A stretch of 64,000 nucleotides of DNA from NCBI GenBank assembly GCA_030372335.1, contig JAUDCW010000012.1. The stretch is one strand, 5' to 3'. The notes under the pieces are model-generated. The model saw nothing but the letters and a program-made list of their open reading frames with translations, was not told the origin of the DNA and searched no databases. Positions 42,287 through 49,257 of this stretch are shown here, one piece after another. The position numbers and the translations under genes are program-made. The stretch is from JALCOL01 sp022649665. Its GTDB lineage: Bacteria; Bacillota; Bacilli; Lactobacillales; Enterococcaceae. How positions within the stretch are numbered: position 1 is the stretch's first letter; each line of letters begins with the position of its first letter.

Positions 42287-43558
42287 ATGTTAGATATTCT
42301 ATTGAAAAATGCGCACTATTTAGATGAAAATTTTGAACTGCAGCAAAATGATCTTGCGATCAAAGACGGCCGCTTCGTTCCGTTTACCGGCCAAAGCGCC
42401 AAAACAACGATTTGTTCTGATAAAGTATGGCTTCCCGGTCTGGTCGATAATCATATCCACATCAGCCAGCAATTTCTGCAAGGCAAGCTCTTGTTTGAAA
42501 AGCCGATCGTTTGGCAGCGGATCAATGTTCCGTTCGAAGCTTCGCTGACAAAAGACTTGGTTAAATTATCAGCCAAAACCGCGGCGGCCGTGATGATCAA
42601 AAACGGTACGACCTCGTTTATCGACTCCGGCTGTCCGCTTGCGATCGAAATGATCGATACTTTGAGCGCGATCAAAATGCGCGGAGCGATCGGCTATCAA
42701 ACGACCGATCTGATCCCATTCGATACCCTCCGCACAACGCCCGAAGAAGCGTTCGCGCGCAACCTTGAATTGATCGATGCACTGAAAGAAAACGAACTTC
42801 TCTCGCCGATCTTAGGGATCACAACGCTCCCGGCCGCGACGAAAGAACTCCAGGAAAGTGTCCTCGTTTACGGCAAGGAGCAGCATCTATTGACCTCCTG
42901 CCACATGAACGAATACGAGTCCGAGATCCTAAACGTCATCGAAAAAGAAAATCTGCGTCCTTATGAATATTTGGAAAAACTCGGTGCGCTCCACGATAAA
43001 TTTATCGGTCCGCACAGCTTGTTCCTTTCTGAAAACGAAAAACAGCTCATCCAAGACAACGATACGAAAGTCGTCCACTGCCCGTATTCGAACAGTGCCA
43101 AAGGGATCCCGGAAACCGACGCGCTCCTTTACCGTCATATCGGGACATACCTTGGAACAGACGGTGCCGGCCACGGCGGTCTCGATATTTTCCGCGAAAT
43201 GCGTCTTTTCTCGGCGCTGATGCAGCTGTATTCGAAATCAAAAGGCGATTATGCGCTCGTCAATGCCAAAGAGATCCTCAGCATGGCGACCCACTCCGTC
43301 GATCCCGACCTTGGGGCGATCAAAGTCGGCAAGAAAGCTGATCTGATCTCGCTTGATACCAGCAATCTCGATTATTTATCAGGCGGCATCAATGCCAATA
43401 CGATGGTCGAGATCGCAAAAGGCAGCCACGTCAACGACAGCATCATCGGCGGACACTTCGTCATGAAAGACCGAGAGCTTCTGACGATCGATGAGACGCA
43501 ATTGAAAGCACAGCTCAAAGAATACAAAAGCGAACCCAGCTTGATCTCAGCACACTAA
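42287..43558 (+). CDS. Amidohydrolase, cytosine/guanine deaminase-like (COG0402)
   Basis: This 423-residue metal-dependent hydrolase has the LPGLVDNHIHISQQ HxH motif near residue 62, further ligands in SCHMNEYESE near 209 and GPHSLFLSENE near 245, and the catalytic aspartate in LGTDGAGHGGLDIF near 285. These are the features of COG0402 deaminases acting on guanine, cytosine, adenosine derivatives, oxidised purines or triazines. The permease at 40066-41469 suggests a nucleobase analogue as substrate. Both GTG 42284 and ATG 42287 follow AGGAGGG; the ATG is chosen. Confidence 0.83.
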   Translation: MLDILLKNAHYLDENFELQQNDLAIKDGRFVPFTGQSAKTTICSDKVWLPGLVDNHIHISQQFLQGKLLFEKPIVWQRINVPFEASLTKDLVKLSAKTAAAVMIKNGTTSFIDSGCPLAIEMIDTLSAIKMRGAIGYQTTDLIPFDTLRTTPEEAFARNLELIDALKENELLSPILGITTLPAATKELQESVLVYGKEQHLLTSCHMNEYESEILNVIEKENLRPYEYLEKLGALHDKFIGPHSLFLSENEKQLIQDNDTKVVHCPYSNSAKGIPETDALLYRHIGTYLGTDGAGHGGLDIFREMRLFSALMQLYSKSKGDYALVNAKEILSMATHSVDPDLGAIKVGKKADLISLDTSNLDYLSGGINANTMVEIAKGSHVNDSIIGGHFVMKDRELLTIDETQLKAQLKEYKSEPSLISAH

Positions 43559-43571
43559 AATCCAGGCTGTT

Positions 43572-43606
43572 CCGAAGAAGCTGCTTTTGAAACACCGTTT
43601 ATCTGC
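43572..43606 (+). repeat. Terminal module of the dispersed repeat, solo copy
   Basis: The 35-nt module beginning CCGAAGAAGCTGCTTTTGAA and ending TTATCTGC occurs here and again at 43702-43736 with one change, so it flanks the full copy as a direct repeat. Confidence 0.8.
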
Positions 43607-43610
43607 AAAA

Positions 43611-43736
43611 AAGAGGCTGGGACAAAAGTGCCCAGCTTCGAGAAATAAGAAGAAAAATCCGAAAATAGTTTCTTATATTTTTGAGATATTTCGGATTATT
43701 TCCGAAGAAGCTGCTTTTGGAACACCGTTTATCTGC
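43611..43736 (+). repeat. Dispersed palindromic repeat, full copy
   Basis: Starts with AAGAGGCTGGGACAAAAGTG, continues with CCCAGCTTCGAGAAATAAG, the two arms AAATCCGAAAATA and TATTTCGGATT, and ends in the CCGAAGAAGCTGCTTTTGG module. Folding pairs CAGCTTC with GAAGCTG and AATCCGAAA with TTTCGGATT, giving a long imperfect hairpin. Confidence 0.85.
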
Positions 43737-43741
43737 AAAAA

Positions 43742-43775
43742 AGCCTTCCAACCGAAACGTTGGAAGGCTTTTTTG
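43742..43775. terminator. Bidirectional terminator between amidohydrolase and antiporter genes
   Basis: AGCCTTCCAAC pairs perfectly with GTTGGAAGGCT around CGAAAC, followed by TTTTTT, with an A-run on the other side. Confidence 0.9.
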
Positions 43776-43784
43776 CTGCACGAG

Positions 43785-45002
43785 TCAAATCGTTTGGTGG
43801 TTCTCTTCAACGGTGAACGGCACCATTTGTTCGGCAGTTTGTTCGGCTGCAGCTTGTGATACTTTCTTTGTAAAAAACTTCAATACCAAAGGCGAGATCA
43901 GCGTCGTCAAAAGAATCACGATCACGAGCGCTGAATAATATTCGTTCGTAAGCAGTTTGCCCACAACACCGAGCTGTAAAATGACCAGCGCCATTTCACC
44001 GCGCGAGACCATTCCAGCGCCGATCATCATTGAACTATGATTGCCAAAGCCTGAAAATTTGGCGCCGAAGTAGCCGCCGATCAGCTTCGATATCAGGGCA
44101 ACGATCACAAAGAGTGCGATGAAGATCAATTGCTCCCCCAATGCCGCAAATTCGACATTCAAACCGATGCTGACGAAAAATACCGGAATAAATACTGAAT
44201 AGCCCAGCGCTTCAGTATTGAAATGAACTTCTTTGCGAACATCAGTCTGTCCGACCGCGATCCCGGCAAAGAAAGCCCCGATGACCGAACTGAGCCCGAC
44301 CTTGTCTGCCAAAAAGGCCATCACCAGACAAATGATCAGCGAAGTAATAATGACCGCCGAGCTGGCAAACAAACGCTTGCTGAGCTTGAGCAAATATGGT
44401 GCGATCCAGCGCACGACAAAATAGATCAAAACGAAGTAAACGAGCTGCATCCCGATCCCAAAAAGCGATTCACCAGTACTCGTATCGTTTTCACCTGTCA
44501 AAAATGAGATCCCAAGACTGACCAGCAAAACCGTTAAAATATCATCGATGACCGCCGCCCCCAGAATCGTCGTGCCTTCTTTCGTATCGACGACATGCAG
44601 CTCTTTCATCACTTCGACCGAGATACTGACCGAAGTTGCCGCCAAAACGATCCCGAAAAACAGTGCTTCTTTTCCGTTCACACCCAAAAGCACCCCGGAC
44701 CCCCAGCTCATCACGATCGGAAAAAGCATTCCGAGACACGCAACATAAAGTGCCGGTTTCATATATTTCTTCAGCAAACCGAAATCGCTTTCAATTCCGG
44801 CTAAAAACATCAAAAGAATCACGCCGATTTCTGAAAACTCTTGGACAAGCATATCGGAATGAACAATATCCAGCATCCCTTTTCCCAAAATGACCCCTAC
44901 CAACAATTGCCCGATGACCGCTGGTATCCCGATTTTTTTTGAAAAATGAGACGCCAAAGTCGTGGAAATTAAAATCAGGCTCAAAACCCCAATAAATCCC
45001 AT
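43785..45002 (-). CDS. CPA2-family Na+/H+ antiporter, NapA-like
   Basis: This 405-residue membrane protein has about 12 helices with LASHFSKKIGIPAVIGQLLVGVILG near the start, ILLMFLAGIESD, AAVIDDILTVLL near residue 160 (the paired aspartates of the ion site) and GMVSRGEMALVIL near 345. These match the CPA2 antiporters, including Enterococcus hirae NapA. It likely expels Na+ or Li+ in exchange for protons; K+ cannot be excluded. The ATG at 45002 follows GGGGAG. Confidence 0.85.
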   Translation of the reverse strand: MGFIGVLSLILISTTLASHFSKKIGIPAVIGQLLVGVILGKGMLDIVHSDMLVQEFSEIGVILLMFLAGIESDFGLLKKYMKPALYVACLGMLFPIVMSWGSGVLLGVNGKEALFFGIVLAATSVSISVEVMKELHVVDTKEGTTILGAAVIDDILTVLLVSLGISFLTGENDTSTGESLFGIGMQLVYFVLIYFVVRWIAPYLLKLSKRLFASSAVIITSLIICLVMAFLADKVGLSSVIGAFFAGIAVGQTDVRKEVHFNTEALGYSVFIPVFFVSIGLNVEFAALGEQLIFIALFVIVALISKLIGGYFGAKFSGFGNHSSMMIGAGMVSRGEMALVILQLGVVGKLLTNEYYSALVIVILLTTLISPLVLKFFTKKVSQAAAEQTAEQMVPFTVEENHQTI

Positions 45003-45220
45003 CGAATCTCCCCTGTCCTGACAAACGAATGTGGCTTTCCAATCTGAAAAAGTACGCATCCCAACTGTCATTATTTTTGTTAAAGATAAGTTTAACATAA
45101 TACCTTTTATCTTTGTGCAAAAATTCTACCTTTTAGTAAAAAAATCTCTAAGTTGGATCCGCTTCCAAATTGATTTTATAAGGGTTTTAGTGATCGTTTC
45201 TACCACAAAACGCAAAAAGC
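45003..45220. other. Intergenic stretch upstream of antiporter gene
   Basis: About 220 nt with no supported gene. It should hold the antiporter promoter on the minus strand; I see no strong -35/-10 pair and no recognisable regulatory RNA. Confidence 0.4.
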
Positions 45221-45252
45221 AGGGACATGACGTCAAGCCTTGTCATGTCCCT
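45221..45252. terminator. Terminator of the aldo/keto reductase gene
   Basis: AGGGACATGAC pairs perfectly with GTCATGTCCCT around a 10-nt loop; on the minus strand a short T-tract (GCTTTTTG) follows. ATTTTCGGATTTTTTCTTAT right of it is a remnant of the dispersed repeat. Confidence 0.8.
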
Positions 45253-45275
45253 ATTTTCGGATTTTTTCTTATCTC
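45253..45275 (-). repeat. Remnant of the dispersed palindromic repeat
   Basis: ATTTTCGGATTTTTTCTTAT matches the arm of the full copies (ATTTTCGGATTTTTCTTCTT) and abuts a terminator hairpin, as the other copies do. Confidence 0.5.
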
Positions 45276-45302
45276 GCAACTTTCGCACCCACGGATCCAT
45301 GG

Positions 45303-46175
45303 TTACTTTTTGGGATCTTCTGAAACTTTTCGGTAAACTGGGATCTCGCGGTCGCTCCCGTAATCAAAGTGCGCGAGATGTACGAGTACCTCCATATCTT
45401 CAGCACTGATCTCAAAATCGACATCCGCATTGTTTTTCATATGCGCCGGATTTTCCGTTTTTGCCAGCGGCAGCAGATTCAGCTGCAAACAATAGCGGAT
45501 CGCAAGCTGCGGGATCGATACTTTGTATTTTTGCGCCATCGCAGCGATCACTTCATTATGAAGCATCTCGCCATGCGCGATCGGCGAGTATGCTTCGACG
45601 ATCAGGCCGTTCTTTTGCGAGAAATCAATGACATCAGTCGGTGTGTGGCCGATATGTGCTAAGATCTGATTGACCATCGGTTTGATTTCAGTATGTTTAA
45701 ATAAATTCTCCAAATCAACGATTTCGAAATTCGATACCCCGATCGCGCGCAATTTACCGGCACGGTAGGCCTCTTCAAGAGCCCGCCAAGCCGCGATATT
45801 CCCCTCAAAAAAGTGCTTATCTCCTTGAAAATCTGCCCACGGTTTCGGACTATGGATGATCATCATATCAAGATAATCAATATCTAATTTTCTGAGCGAC
45901 TCATCGATTGCTGCTCGTGCCCCGTCATAATCTTTGATTTCCGCCGCCAGTTTGGTTGTAACAAAAAGTTCTTTGCGGTCCACGCCCGCGGTGCGGACAC
46001 CTTCGCCGACGCCTTCTTCATTTTCATAAGCTTCCGCCGTATCGATATGCCGATAGCCGATTTTGACCGCCGTGCGAACGGCTTCCGCTGCTCGATCGTT
46101 ATCGATCATCCAAGTCCCGAAGCCGATCTTCGGGATCTTCACGCCATTCATCAACGTATACGTTTCATTCAACAT
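45303..46175 (-). CDS. Aldo/keto reductase
   Basis: This 290-residue (alpha/beta)8 NADPH-dependent reductase has the family motifs IGFGTWMI, GYRHIDTAEAYENEEGVGEGVR (catalytic Asp and Tyr) and VTTKL (catalytic Lys), then MMIIHSPKPW and LRAIGVSNFE. It would reduce aldehydes, ketones or keto-sugars. The ATG at 46175 follows GGGGGAAAAAC. A second aldo/keto reductase gene is divergent 168 nt away; the two are paralogous but clearly different. Confidence 0.9.
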   Translation of the reverse strand: MLNETYTLMNGVKIPKIGFGTWMIDNDRAAEAVRTAVKIGYRHIDTAEAYENEEGVGEGVRTAGVDRKELFVTTKLAAEIKDYDGARAAIDESLRKLDIDYLDMMIIHSPKPWADFQGDKHFFEGNIAAWRALEEAYRAGKLRAIGVSNFEIVDLENLFKHTEIKPMVNQILAHIGHTPTDVIDFSQKNGLIVEAYSPIAHGEMLHNEVIAAMAQKYKVSIPQLAIRYCLQLNLLPLAKTENPAHMKNNADVDFEISAEDMEVLVHLAHFDYGSDREIPVYRKVSEDPKK

Positions 46176-46343
46176 GTTTTTCCCCCGCTTTCTGCCTTTA
46201 TTATCTATAGAGTGCGGCACGCAAGCAAGAAAAAAGACTTCTTTGATACATAAATAGCAACGCTGCGAGGCATAATTCTTGCCATCAGGCCGGCCCCAAG
46301 GTTTATAGTAAAGAAAACGAACATCAAAATGGAGGGCTATTCT
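46176..46343. other. Divergent intergenic region between two reductase genes
   Basis: The 168-nt region should hold two promoters. I see no convincing consensus promoter pair or operator palindrome here. Confidence 0.35.
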
Positions 46344-47195
46344 ATGAAAACGATCAGATTGAGTAACGGCGTAGAAGTGCCGGTGCTGGGCTTCGGGACT
46401 TTTCAAATCACCGATCCGCAAGAAGCGGAGACTGCTGTCGCAAATGCCATCGATGCTGGATACCGTCATATCGATACCGCACAAAGCTATATGAATGAAG
46501 AAGCAGTCGGGCGGGGGATCGCGGATGCCCCGGTCCGCCGCGATGAATTGTTTGTGACAACGAAGATCTGGGTGGAAAATGTCAGTTATGAAGGAGTCAA
46601 AACTTCCTTTGAGCGTTCCTTATCCCGCCTCAAATTGGATTATGTCGATCTGCTGCTGATCCATCAGCCGTATAACGATGTCTTCGGTGCTTGGCGGGCA
46701 ATGGAGGAATTGCAGACCCAAGGAAAAGTGCGAGCGATCGGCGTGTCGAATTTCGATGCCGCACGAGTTGTCGACTTGGCAGAATTCAATAAGACCGCAC
46801 CGCAAGTCGACCAGATCGAGATCAATCCGTTCCAGCAGCAGGTAAAAACGCTGCAGGCACTGCGGGACGCGAATGTCGCCCCCGAGGCATGGGCCCCGTT
46901 CGCAGAAGGAAAACATGGCCTTTTTACCAATCCAACTTTGGCAAAAATTGCTGAAAAGCATCACAAATCAATCGCGCAAGTGATCTTGCGATGGCTGATC
47001 GAACAAGACATCATCGTTTTGGCAAAATCAGTCAAACCGGAACGAATGGCACAAAATCTAGATATCTTTGATTTTGAGCTGACGGCCGATGATCAAGCCG
47101 CCATCAAAACTCTGGATCAAGAAGAAAGTCAATTTTTCTCACACACAGATCCTGAAATGGTCCACTGGATGGCCAGCCGGAAATTAAATGTATAA
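46344..47195 (+). CDS. Aldo/keto reductase (diketogulonate reductase-like)
   Basis: This 283-residue reductase has LGFGTFQI, GYRHIDTAQSYMNEEAVGRGI with catalytic Asp and Tyr, VTTKIWVENVSYEGVK with Lys, and LLIHQPYND with the active-site His. VLAKSVKPERMAQNLDIFDF is the NADPH phosphate-binding region, with SVKP in place of the usual SVTP. It resembles YvgN/YtbE-type enzymes that detoxify methylglyoxal and other aldehydes. The ATG at 46344 follows GGAGGG. Confidence 0.9.
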   Translation: MKTIRLSNGVEVPVLGFGTFQITDPQEAETAVANAIDAGYRHIDTAQSYMNEEAVGRGIADAPVRRDELFVTTKIWVENVSYEGVKTSFERSLSRLKLDYVDLLLIHQPYNDVFGAWRAMEELQTQGKVRAIGVSNFDAARVVDLAEFNKTAPQVDQIEINPFQQQVKTLQALRDANVAPEAWAPFAEGKHGLFTNPTLAKIAEKHHKSIAQVILRWLIEQDIIVLAKSVKPERMAQNLDIFDFELTADDQAAIKTLDQEESQFFSHTDPEMVHWMASRKLNV

Positions 47196-47237
47196 AAAAC
47201 GTTGAAGCTGCGCAACTTCGGGAAGTATGAAAAAAAT

Positions 47238-47272
47238 CCGAAGAAGCTGCTTTTGGAACACCGTTTATCCAA
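47238..47272 (+). repeat. Terminal module of the dispersed repeat
   Basis: CCGAAGAAGCTGCTTTTGGA through CCGTTTATCC matches the terminal module of the full copies. TTGAAGCTGCGCAACTTCGG, just upstream, looks like a degenerate opposite arm. Confidence 0.7.
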
Positions 47273-47277
47273 CAAAT

Positions 47278-47316
47278 GGAGCCGCGACAAGAAAAATCGT
47301 CGCGGCTCCATCTTTT
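47278..47316. terminator. Bidirectional terminator after second reductase gene
   Basis: GGAGCCGCGAC pairs perfectly with GTCGCGGCTCC around a 10-nt loop, followed by ATCTTTTTT. It lies between convergent genes. Confidence 0.88.
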
Positions 47317-47319
47317 TTA

Positions 47320-47661
47320 TTATCTGAATAGTGGAAATAGATTGACAACATTGAACAAACTGAATCCACCCAAAATACCCTTTGGTTGAGCGAATTCTTT
47401 GATTCTTTGCAGCGCTGCGGATGCTTCTGCTGAAAATTTTACTTTTTCAACAAGTGCGAGCGCGCACACATTCTCAAATACAGCACCGGCTTGCAGCTGG
47501 GGAATCTGTTTCTCTTTGGATACCCGCTGGACCGCCCCGTCAAGCAGCTGGATCACACCAAAGTACTCTGTCGCATTTGCTTGGTCTTCTTCGAGCAAAA
47601 TTTTCAATTCCAAAAATAAAGTAATCGCTTGTTTTTTCTCTTCTTGCCGTTTTTTCTTCAT
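47320..47661 (-). CDS. Hypothetical helical protein
   Basis: This 113-residue protein has a very basic start (MKKKRQEEKKQ), three or four predicted amphipathic helices and a short hydrophobic end (FSLFNVVNLFPLFR). GAGGGG precedes the ATG. Size and helical make-up recall bacteriocin-immunity proteins, but no bacteriocin gene is next to it and the resemblance is too weak to assign. Function is unknown. Confidence 0.6.
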   Translation of the reverse strand: MKKKRQEEKKQAITLFLELKILLEEDQANATEYFGVIQLLDGAVQRVSKEKQIPQLQAGAVFENVCALALVEKVKFSAEASAALQRIKEFAQPKGILGGFSLFNVVNLFPLFR

Positions 47662-47845
47662 CAAATCTGCCCCTCTTTTTTAACAGGCAAAGTAACGGAC
47701 GATGATTCCTTTTGTTTTTCTCTAACTTCATATTAACATCAAATCCAGACGAATAGATTACATAATAAAAGTTTTTTTACGACTTATCCATTCAAATAAT
47801 CTACGTCAATGTACTTGATCTGCACTACTTAATTACGCAAAAAAA

Positions 47846-47871
47846 CTGAGCGGTCCAACAACTCCGCTCAG
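47846..47871 (-). terminator. Terminator of the glucokinase region
   Basis: CTGAGCGG pairs perfectly with CCGCTCAG, and on the minus strand TTTTTTT follows. It ends transcription from the glucokinase gene and the decayed frame behind it. Confidence 0.85.
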
Positions 47872-47873
47872 GC

Positions 47874-48119
47874 TTATTGATATTTCTTCAGTTTCTTCAT
47901 TTCATTACCAGCTTTTTCTTCTTTATCAAAAAATAACAAAAAATATATGAAGAGGCGACAAAGAAAAGATACAAAACAATACTTGCGGTTAGCCAGATCC
48001 ATTGATGGAACAAGCGGCCCTGACAATGAGAAAAAGCGCTGGCAGAAAAATCAGCAGCTGTGCGACAAAGTTTTCTTTCATTGTACTCTTGCCATTCTTT
48101 GATTTTTAGCAACTCTTGA
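47874..48119 (-). pseudogene. Decayed small two-helix membrane protein
   Basis: Coding-like sequence continues past the glucokinase stop but in three frames. KEWQEYNERK leads into a first hydrophobic helix (NFVAQLLIFLPALFLIV) in another frame, a second helix (WLTASIVLYLFFVASSYIFC) in the first frame, and a charged tail DKEEKAGNEMKKLKKYQ with stop in a third. Joined by small frameshifts these make one plausible protein of about 80 residues with two membrane helices. A terminator follows. This reading is reconstructed by eye. Confidence 0.4.
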
Positions 48120-48125
48120 ACTTTT

Positions 48126-49061
48126 TTAATCGATCATCTCATGAACAGACAGACAATAGTATACAGCGCCATAGATCCCGGCATCATTGCCGAGCGCCGC
48201 CTTTTTCACACGGTAATTCCCGCGGATCTGCGGAAAAATGTGTGCGTCGACCACGAGCCGCAACGGAGCAAGCAAAGCGTCGCCTGCTTCAGACAAGCCG
48301 CCGCCGATCACGATCTCTTCAACATCGATCGTATTCATGATCCCTGCCAGTACCATCCCCAAGCGCTCGATCGTGGCCGCAAGTGCTTCTTGCGCGCGAA
48401 GGTCACCCGCGGCAACCCACTTGAAAATATCGACTGCGGTAAATCCCGGATGAACGGCTGCGCGTTCCGGATCAACGACTTTCATCGTTTTGACCAGGCC
48501 ATTCGCCGAACAGAAAGTTTCTAAGCAATTGATATTTCCGCAACCGCAAAGCCGTTGTTCAGATGAGGAGATCGGGATATGGCCGATTTCGCCGCCGGAA
48601 GAGTGGACACCGTTCAAGACTTTTCCGTTGAGCACGATCCCGCCGCCAACACCAGTCCCGAGTGTTACGAACAGCAAATTTCGTTTGCCCTTGGAAACCC
48701 CTTGCCACATTTCGCCGAGTGCCGCCGCATTCGCGTCATTAATCAGTGCGACTGGGATCCCGAGCCGATCCTCGAGTCCTTTTTTGAGCGGCAGCTTTTT
48801 CCAGCCAAGATTGACTGCCTCCAAAACGGTTGCCCCAGAAAGCGAGATCGGTCCAGGGACCCCGATGCCGATACCTTTGACATTCTTAAGCGCAGTCGGC
48901 AGCGCGTTTTCAATGCTTTCAGCGATTTCACTTGGAATATAAGCGCCGTTCTCTGCAAGATTCGTTGGGATCCGCCATTTTTTTCCGATCTTCCCCGCTT
49001 GATCGATCAAAGCGAATTTGATCATCGTTCCGCCGATATCGATCCCGATATATTGCTTCAT
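48126..49061 (-). CDS. ROK-family glucokinase
   Basis: This 311-residue sugar kinase has the ATP motif GIDIGGTMIKFALI at the N-terminus, INDANAAALGE with the catalytic aspartate near residue 103, LGTGVGGGIVLNG near 131, and the ROK zinc motif CGCGNINCLET near 171. It phosphorylates glucose or a related hexose to the 6-phosphate. The ATG at 49061 follows GGAGGTG. It is a single gene, not linked to a sugar operon here. Confidence 0.9.
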   Translation of the reverse strand: MKQYIGIDIGGTMIKFALIDQAGKIGKKWRIPTNLAENGAYIPSEIAESIENALPTALKNVKGIGIGVPGPISLSGATVLEAVNLGWKKLPLKKGLEDRLGIPVALINDANAAALGEMWQGVSKGKRNLLFVTLGTGVGGGIVLNGKVLNGVHSSGGEIGHIPISSSEQRLCGCGNINCLETFCSANGLVKTMKVVDPERAAVHPGFTAVDIFKWVAAGDLRAQEALAATIERLGMVLAGIMNTIDVEEIVIGGGLSEAGDALLAPLRLVVDAHIFPQIRGNYRVKKAALGNDAGIYGAVYYCLSVHEMID

Positions 49062-49206
49062 TATAAGCACCTCCGTGTCTTTTTTCGAAAGAATTATTGC
49101 GTATTTTCCTAATTATAACAGGTTTTCGGCGTTATCTATATATGAGCAGCCGTAAGACTGACGAAGTTGCGGCAAAGGCAAGCCGTTTTTTGAAATAATC
49201 GAAAAA

Positions 49207-49238
49207 CGGGCCGGTGACATACATGATGTCACGGCCCG
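49207..49238 (-). terminator. mgtA terminator
   Basis: CGGGCCGGTGACAT pairs with ATGTCACGGCCCG with a one-base bulge around ACATG; on the minus strand TTTTTCG follows. Confidence 0.8.
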
Positions 49239-49257
49239 ATAGCCGATAAGCAGCGTT

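Noticed and set aside
47320..47661. Bacteriocin immunity protein
   Set aside because: Only size and helix content agree; there is no bacteriocin structural gene or export gene beside it.
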